Shown here piece by piece: positions 58,243-64,000 of a stretch of DNA of 64,000 nt. A program made the translations under genes and the position numbers. The stretch is from NCBI GenBank assembly GCA_007922195.1, contig ML682234.1:90650-154649 (forward strand). The letters are read 5' to 3'. This stretch comes from Podocnemis expansa. Lineage: Eukaryota > Chordata > Testudines > Podocnemididae. Every line of letters begins with the position of its first letter. Positions within the stretch are counted from its first letter, which is position 1. A model generated the notes under the pieces. It was not told the DNA's origin. It worked only from the letters and a program-made list of their open reading frames with translations, and did no database searches.

Positions 58243-60462
58243 CTACCCCATGTCTGGGGCTGCCATGGGCGAGGCACCATTGTCCCGGGGGACCTGCCTG
58301 GCTGGGCCTGGGAGAGCCAGATGGTTGGCTAGCGTGGCCACGTTGGCCAATGTGACCTGCAGGGCTGTGCCAATGCCAGTCAGAGCACTGGCCATGTTGG
58401 TGAGTGCTGTGCCAACCCATTCCAGGGCCTGAGTGTGACGCTCCTGGGCTGCAGCGCCCCTGCTCCTCGGTGGTGATGGAGCACTCAAGGAGATGGAGAG
58501 AAGAGTTCGGGTGTGCTGCCACCTGACCCTACCAGGCCCGCACACCTTCCTTGGCCCCCTGGCCCAGGTGCAAGATCTGGTCCAGGAGCTCCTTGCAGGT
58601 CCAGCATGCTGGTCCCCTCTGCCAGGCACTGTGGGGCGGGGCTCCCTGCAGCGGGATGATGGCTGTCATGATGAGCTGCTGGAAGGAAGTGGGGAACATC
58701 ATATTAGTGTCCTGTGTGTATGCCTCATGCTGTGTGCAGTCTAACAGCACAGAGCACCTGTGTACTGCTTGTCCCCATAACCCTGATTCCTGCTATGTGC
58801 AATGTCCCCCTGGGCACACACAGCCATGCCCTCTGGCCTGGCCTGTGCATGGTGGCCACAGCAACATGAAGCAGTGAGGTGCTGCCACAGCTTGCCCCGC
58901 CCCCCCAGCAAGGCCTTGTGCCCATAGTGTGGGTTTCACGCTGCATGCCCCTGATGCTACCTGCAGTGCTTTCCCCCAACATTTCTAACTCTAAATGCCT
59001 ATAATGCCCAGGAGTCCACTTTCCCTGCTGGCACACAGGCCCCAGGCCCTGTACCCTGTGAATTTGTGCCCCCTTTAGCCCTGCCCAGTTGGAGAACCTT
59101 ACTCCATGCGCTTCCAGTTCCTCAGACCAGCACAGGCCAAGCCACAGGGAGGAAGGAAAGGAGCATTCACCCACAGGTGCTGCCAGTGTCTGCCAGGATG
59201 TTCCCTCCTCCTCTGGAGCCTCCTCGGTGAGGGAGCGTCCTCCTCCTCCTCCTGCTCCCCAGTGGAGGCTTGTCCGTCATTGAGGGTGCCGAGGATTTTG
59301 GGGATGGCTACTGTGTAGGCTATGGTGGTGTCCCCTCACACTCTCCAGCCTAAATATCCACCGGAGGATCCTCCTCTGTAGAGTCTCCCTCCAGGGTGCT
59401 CGAATTGTGGTGGGGCTCTGCAGAGTCTATGGCTGTGGATGGCAGGCCACTGGGCTTGCTAGACAGGAACCTGTCTAGCAGGGGCGTCGCTGGGACGGGG
59501 AAAGACCCAGGGCACGGGCATGGCCCCGCCCCAGGAGGGCAGGCCCCTCCCCCAGCCAAAAGGCCACACACCCCCTGGCCCAGGATAGGGCCAGGGGGAG
59601 GCCGCGGCACCGCTGCCGCCAGCTATCCCGCGCTGCGGTGCGGCGCGGCGCGGCTCAGCCTAGCCTGGCCTGGCCCGGCCCGGTGCAGCCAGAAGCAGCC
59701 GCTGGAGGCCATGCCTGCGGCCGCAGCCCTGAATCCCCAACCAGGGATGGGGCTACCGCGGCCGCAGCCAGGCCCCGGATCCCCAGCAGGGGACGGGGCC
59801 ACTGCAGCCACGGTCCCAGCCTCCAGCGGCCGCTTACGGCTGCACCAGGACAGGCTAGGCTGAGCCGCACCGCACAGCAGCTCGGGCTAGCTGGCGGTGG
59901 TGGCGTGGCCACTCCCTGGCCCTATCCCAGGCCAGGGGGCAGGGCCTGCCGGGCGGCCAGATAGGCCCCGGATCCCTGGCCGGAGACGTGGCTGCCGTGG
60001 CCGCGGACCACCAGGGATTGGGCCCCGGATCCCTGGCCTGATTGGGCCGGAGAACCGGGGCACCGGCTTTGGGACCCGGGGCAGGTGCCCCGGGTGGCCA
60101 GCGCTAGCGACGCCACTGCTATCTAGCTCTCTGAAGTAGGGGCACGTGCCACACTGTGCAGAGCCTCACAGCCACCTTGCCTCTTTGATCCATACGTAGT
60201 CCTGCCGCAGGGTCTTTATTTTTAATCAGACTTCTTCAGTCATCTGGGGGGATGCCCTCTGGCAGTGAGGGTTGCAGCAATGTGGGCATATATGTCCTGG
60301 TTGCGGTGACAGCTTTGCAGAAGGGATAGGATGTCCTCTGTCCCCCAAATCCTCAGGAGACAGAGGACTTCCTGGTGGCCAAGACTGGAGCCCTCCACTG
60401 ACCCTGCCTGGCAGTGCTGCCCCCTGCCATTGCTTTTCTGGGAGCTGGTACCTCTTCCTCAT
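58243..60462 (-). pseudogene. Myb/SANT-like Harbinger accessory protein, split by a hAT
   Basis: Minus-strand pieces, in frames that shift, read as a SANT/trihelix domain at about 60140-60430 (LLRIWGTEDILSLLQSCHRN, then QDIYAHIAATLTARGH). Proline/glutamate-rich linkers follow, then a C-terminal helical region at about 58330-58480 (RHTQALEWVGTALTNMASAL). The order matches the relic at 41.7-43.2 kb. It is the presumed DNA-binding and import partner of the transposase on the opposite strand. The gene is disrupted by a 640-bp hAT insertion and several frame changes. Confidence 0.65.
59479..60118. mobile_element. GC-rich hAT-type element, 640 bp
   Basis: Termini CAGGGGCGTCGCTGG and CTAGCGACGCCACTG form an inverted repeat. 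The flanking 8-mers CTGTCTAG (59471-59478) and CTATCTAG (60119-60126) differ at one base. The interior is extremely GC- and CpG-rich, with repeated GGCCCCGGATCCCTGGCC blocks. No transposase is visible. Confidence 0.85.
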
Positions 60463-60832
60463 AATGGCTGAGTGAGCCTATGCTGTTGGGGGGCCCGTTC
60501 TGTGGTCAGCACTTCCTCTTCTTGGTGCTGGTCACCATGGGAAGGAGAAGGGAAAAATGTGGTTAATTCAAACTAACGTTAGTTCGAATTAACGTGGTTA
60601 GATGCCATAGATTCAAACTCACTAGTGTGAATTAATGGTTGCTTTGAAGTTACGACAGGTTTTGTAACTTCGAAGCATAGTCTCCTTGATTCGACCTAAG
60701 GGAAGCCTTAGGTTGAATCAGCAGAAACCTGTGTAGAAAAGCTACTTTTTTTTTAATTTGACCTAATGCACATTAGGCCGAATTAAAGTCTGTCTGTAGA
60801 CATACCCTAACAGATTTATTTTTTGCATGAGC

Positions 60833-60861
60833 TTTCGTGGGAGAAAATCCCACTTTGTCAG
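60833..60861 (-). other. Hammerhead-ribozyme-like motif, best-preserved copy
   Basis: On the minus strand: CTGACAA, a fully paired stem GTGGGA / TCCCAC closed by TTTTC, then GAAA and GCTCATGC. The stem is perfect here, unlike the 7561 copy. The base expected at the cleavage site (U16.1) is A. Confidence 0.4.
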
Positions 60862-60999
60862 ATGCTTTGAAGATGGGAGAACTTACAGAATTGAGTGAAA
60901 ATAAATGCAAGGGAGTATAAAACATGGGATCAAGTCAATACAGTAACGACAAATCAGAACTGTTGTTTAGGTTCAAATCCTGGGAAGGCTGAAATCAAA

Positions 61000-61555
61000 T
61001 TACCTGTTGTAATGAGAAAAGAACCCACAGTCTCAATGTACTCCTGATTTCACACAATCTAATTTGCATATTAATTCCAATTCAGCTGTTTCTTGTTGAG
61101 GTCAATGTCCCATTGACATCCCTGAGGATGGTCATTAACAAATCATTTATAGAGTGATTAGAAAGATAGAAGTGCTCAGCAACTTTTTTTCTTTTTTCTT
61201 TTTTTTTTTTTTCCTGTTTTGGGTTTTCTGATGTCAGTTTTGTGTTCATTTATTCTTTTGTGCTGCGATCGTTCTGTTTGTCCAATGTATAAAGTGTTGG
61301 AGCATTTATGACACATGATGGCATGGATCACATTAGTAGATGACCAGGTAAATGAGCCTTTGATGGAGTAGCAGGCTTGATTAGGACCTATGATGGTATT
61401 GTTTGTGCAGATATGTGGGCAGAGTTGTCAGTATGTGTTGTTGGAGAGGAGTGTGCTTGTTTTAATGTTTCTGTTGTTAGATCTGCAGTTGCTGGTTTAA
61501 GGTTGTGTGCCTGTCTGTAGACGAGAAGAGGTCAGTCTGTCAAGGCTTGAGAGAG
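61000..61555 (-). pseudogene. Penelope GIY-YIG domain, second copy
   Basis: A minus-strand relic of the endonuclease region. VIHAIMCHKC and TLYIGQTERS correspond to VIYAIMCQKC and ILYIGQKGRL of the copy at 7113-7424. The cysteine linker region is also traceable near 61370-61430. No long open frame remains. It forms part of the left arm of the inverted dimer. Confidence 0.75.
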
Positions 61556-61883
61556 TGAGGGATCATCTTTTAGAATAATTGAATTGGAATTAATATGCAA
61601 ATTAGAATGTATGAAAGCAGGATTAAATCAAGACTATGGGTTCTTTTTGCATTACAACAGGTAATTTGACTTCAGCCTTCCTAGGGTTTGAACCTAAACA
61701 ACTGCTCTGATTTGCTGTTACTCTATGACCTGGTCCCATGTTTTACACTCCCTTGCATTTATTTTCATTCCATTCTGTAAATTTTCCCATCTTCGAAGCA
61801 CCAGATGAAGTGGGATTTTCTCCCACGGAAGCTCATGCAAAAAATAAATCTGCTATCTTTATGTGCCATATGGCACCCTGCCA

Positions 61884-62157
61884 TTTTTGGATGTTTGGTG
61901 TCTCGGGTGAAATGTAATGATTGTATCTATCTTCTTACCTTTGTCTCATGTTCTCAACACAATCACACATCAGAGGGCACAACAACATTGGAATGGCCAG
62001 CTGGGTTGATACCAAAGGTCCATATAAGCACGGTCTCTGACAATGGCCAGCATCAGCTGCTTCAGTGGAAGGGTATAAGTGAAACAACACCTACAATAGG
62101 CATAGGTGGGTTAATCTATCCATTACACTAGGTTTCATCATGATTTTCTAGTACTTA
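61884..62157. other. Short non-coding gap
   Basis: No feature is recognised between the PLE dimer and the next Harbinger terminus. Confidence 0.4.
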
Positions 62158-62449
62158 GGGTATGTCCACATTCAGAATGGCATGGCTGACATCTCAGAAC
62201 CAATTCTGTGGGATGACTGAGTGGAATTGAAGACACATTCAATTGATCTAGAAGTCAACAGTGTTAATCCATCTCCACAAAATATTAATACTCTATCAAT
62301 AGAAAGGCATTTCCCACTGGTGCAGAGTAATGGACACACTGTGCTATTTAGAAGATGTGGAATAAAATTAATAACCCCAGACTTCCATATTGTGTTAAAA
62401 CTAGCTATAGGCCTCCATATTTAGCTGTGCTACATGTCTCGTCCCCCCC
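62158..62449. mobile_element. Left end of a Harbinger-type element, interrupted
   Basis: Begins GGGTATGTCCACATTC preceded by TTA. No matching right terminus is found before the retroviral LTR, so the retrovirus may have inserted into it, leaving the right end outside the window. Only the terminus supports the call. Confidence 0.5.
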
Positions 62450-62973
62450 TGAAAGAATGTAAATGTCAGTGACAACCAGCAGAAGCTGTAAAACTGTTTG
62501 TAACAAGATAAGAATGCACTGTCCCAAGGGACAAGCATTTCTACCGTAGTCCTGCTAGAAGCATTGTGGGTTGTAGCAACTCAGACCATGATAATAGCCC
62601 TTATCTGTTCCTACTCAGTAAAAACAACATCCAGATGCATCATATGTATGAAACTTAACTATAGCTACAATCTGCTAGAGCAAATGTGTGTTTATCTGCT
62701 TGTTTTGAACTTATTGTTCTATTGTGTTCTTTGTAATCTATAATGTGGTGAATAACCAATGATGTAAAGGAATTGTAATTGCGCCAGTCAGAAACATCAC
62801 CCCTGTTTTGCTGATTTCTACCCCTATAAATATTGTTAACTCTTGGCTTCCAGGCAGAGCACTCCTAACCAGATGGGGTTCTCCCTGTCGGTGTGAGTAT
62901 CTCTCCCTGTGGCCACTTGTAATAAAGGTGCTTTGCTGAAACCTGATTCCACCTATTGGAGGTTGCTTCCCCA
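62450..62973 (+). mobile_element. Endogenous retrovirus 5' LTR
   Basis: A TG...CA unit of about 524 bp. TATAAA at 62825-62830, polyadenylation signal AATAAA at 62921-62926, and right end CTTCCCCA directly before a primer-binding site. The left end (TGAAAGAATG) is the best candidate but is not confirmed, because the partner LTR lies outside the window. This is promoter-containing retroviral DNA fixed in the host genome. Confidence 0.8.
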
Positions 62974-62977
62974 AATT

Positions 62978-62995
62978 TGGTGCCATGACTCAGAT
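62978..62995 (+). promoter_or_regulatory. Retroviral primer-binding site, tRNA-His type
   Basis: TGGTGCCATGACTCAGAT, four bases after the LTR. It matches the 18-base complement of a vertebrate tRNA-His 3' end except at two positions. Both differences are G to A in a CpG context, as expected from methylation decay. Confidence 0.8.
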
Positions 62996-63065
62996 CACCA
63001 GACGCCGCTGCAGGGGACACTGCCCTATGGTTCGCTCTCTGTCTCCGGCTCCAGGCACCACCAAT

Positions 63066-63075
63066 AGAGGTAAGA
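63066..63075 (+). promoter_or_regulatory. Candidate retroviral splice donor
   Basis: AGAGGTAAGA at a position typical of the leader splice donor between the primer-binding site and gag. The GT is at 63070-63071. Sequence-only evidence. Confidence 0.5.
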
Positions 63076-63616
63076 GACCTTTTGAAATCTCTAATAGAGC
63101 CTTGGAGAGGGGGCTGCCTGCAGTGGTGAGTCCCAATGTTGCTGGCCAGTGCCGTTCAGAATCAAGAGGTGGATGTCAGGTTTGAGCAATGCATCACTTT
63201 GGGTAAGAGATCTCTGTAATATGGTGTGGATTAAGGTGTAGAGTGTATTAAGGTTAAGGCTGCTATGTAATTGTTAAGTTTTTCCCCTCCACGGGCTCAG
63301 CATACTTCTGGCTGCCTTGAGCGTCCCCTCCCATCTTTCTCCCTCCTCTGACCTCCCTCCTTCCATGGGCTCGGCATACTATTGGGTTGTCTTGAGTGTT
63401 CTCTTCCATCCCTCCTTCCCTGAGACCCTGTGTGAATTGAGGAATTAGGTGAATTACACTTGGTGCACAGCAGGAAACTGATTATACCGATTGCTTCTGG
63501 GTGAGAATTGATGTCTGAGTGAGAGTGACTGAGTTATGCTCCCTTCCTCCCTCCCCGCTTCAGCAACTATGAGACCTTAGGGCTAAATTTTTGGCTTGTG
63601 GGTTTTGAATGCCCTC

Positions 63617-64000
63617 ATGGGGGGGGGGGGGGGGGGAATCATCCACTGCTCTTCTTAAATGACATAACACCGGGATCTTTTCTGTGCATTAGCTGGTGCT
63701 TCTGCCTGATTCAAGCCTTCCCAAAAGCCTGAAGGGCCTCCTTATACCTTGTTTCCCAGAGAGAGTGTTCTGTGTGATAGTACGGGGATAACTAGCTCTA
63801 AAAATGTACCAATACCACCTCAGAAAACTCCTGCCTTTTACATGTATAATCATTATTGGGAGAGGACCAGTAAATTTTTAGGGAACTGGAATAAGTGTAC
63901 TAAGGATGATTCTTCTGAACAATTCCCTTTGATAGGTACCTTTGACTTAAACAAAATCACTAAGTTGTGCAGAGCTCTAGAAGGCAGAGGTAGCAAAATA
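63617..64000 (+). CDS. Retroviral gag, N-terminal part, frame-damaged, cut by window end
   Basis: An ATG at 63617 is followed at once by 18 consecutive G residues, which makes the downstream frame ambiguous. One frame then runs to a stop near 63735, and a different frame is open for 97 codons from 63710 to the last base. The open part has the look of a gammaretrovirus-type matrix N terminus: a tryptophan-containing segment, then a Gly-Thr-Phe-Asp block, then a basic helix. This would be the membrane-binding matrix region of the virion core precursor. At least one frameshift separates the start codon from the open frame, so the copy appears defective as read. The identity rests on position after the LTR and leader and on residue pattern, and is not database-checked. 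Confidence 0.6.
63619..63636 (+). repeat. Poly-G run of 18 at the gag start
   Basis: Eighteen uninterrupted G bases. Its length decides which gag frame follows the ATG and may be misassembled or polymorphic. Confidence 0.9.

Larger units (their letters stand above)
56353..60807. mobile_element. Near full-length two-gene Harbinger element, 4.46 kb
   Basis: Termini GGGTATGTCTACACA and CTGTAGACATACCC with a perfect TAA duplication (56350-56352, 60808-60810). Removing it restores a continuous PLE tail. It encodes a transposase on the plus strand (left half) and a Myb/SANT-like protein on the minus strand (right half). Palindromes of the AATTCGAATT type lie at both ends, for example TTAGTTCGAATTAACG near 60588. 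A hAT element is inserted at 59479-60118. Confidence 0.93.
56276..61867. mobile_element. Penelope-like head-to-head dimer, 16-bp TSD
   Basis: A perfect 16-bp duplication ATATGGCACCCTGCCA (56260-56275 and 61868-61883) bounds the whole composite. The left arm is a minus-strand PLE (56276-56352 plus 60808-61555). The right arm is a plus-strand PLE tail (about 61560-61867). They meet head to head near 61556. The left arm is interrupted by a 4455-bp Harbinger element. The right arm ends within its tail, lacking the final CATGGCTACCCC block. Confidence 0.85.

Noticed and set aside
59350..59610. Proline-rich frame as a separate gene
   Set aside because: It spans the junction of the Harbinger SANT gene and the inserted hAT element.
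62738..62986. An 82-codon antisense frame across the LTR
   Set aside because: It overlaps the LTR promoter, polyadenylation signal and primer-binding site on the opposite strand. No protein feature is seen.

Overview
The window looks like nuclear DNA of a sauropsid, most likely a turtle. The evidence is intronless class II olfactory receptor (OR) genes, CR1 LINEs with the ATTCTATG terminal repeat, many PIF/Harbinger-type elements starting GGSTATGTCTACAC, Penelope-like retroelements (PLEs) with a GIY-YIG endonuclease, a Tigger element, hAT elements and an endogenous retrovirus. The species call is inference from repeat types and cannot be settled here. No bacterial or organelle genes, CRISPR arrays, tRNA or rRNA genes were seen.

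Only three intact host genes are visible. All are OR genes on the minus strand: 1571-2563, 24417-25385 and 51025-51960. The first two are close paralogues and the third is more distant. They sit in duplicated blocks, A (about 1.4-14 kb), B (about 24.2-35.8 kb) and C (about 51-55.6 kb). Similarity between blocks extends well outside the coding exons. A and B also share an old plus-strand CR1 copy, whereas other insertions occur in only one block with a recognisable empty site in the other. This gives a relative timeline.

Layout: 1-1.55 kb CR1 debris; OR1; 2.6-4.3 kb flank; 4.3-6.1 kb minus CR1 with a Harbinger MITE; 6.1-10.2 kb plus CR1 interrupted by a PLE and a hAT; 10.2-15 kb block A remainder with MITEs; 15-19 kb CR1 debris with nested LTR-like and Harbinger insertions; 19.6-23.3 kb two large MITEs; 23.4-24.4 kb CR1 reverse transcriptase relic; OR2; 25.9-26.4 kb small inverted PLE dimer with a hAT MITE inside; 28.2-31.4 kb CR1; 32.0-34.5 kb Tigger; 35.8-39.5 kb three MITEs; 40.4-43.4 kb two-gene Harbinger relic; 44.6-45.7 kb CR1; 45.7-46.7 kb PLE tail split by a Harbinger; 46.7-49 kb decayed LINE ORF1-like sequence; OR3; 55.8-56.2 kb MITE; 56.3-61.9 kb head-to-head PLE dimer that holds a 4.5-kb Harbinger that itself holds a hAT; 62.45 kb to the end, the 5' end of a retrovirus with LTR, histidine-type primer-binding site and part of gag.

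The most unusual material is the transposon biology. There are two PLE inserts built as head-to-head inverted dimers, each bounded by one target-site duplication. A hammerhead-ribozyme-like motif recurs in the PLE tails. A set of Harbinger-type subfamilies shares termini but carries different palindromic repeats, nearly all with a TCGA core. The two large Harbinger elements encode a transposase and, on the opposite strand, a Myb/SANT-like protein.
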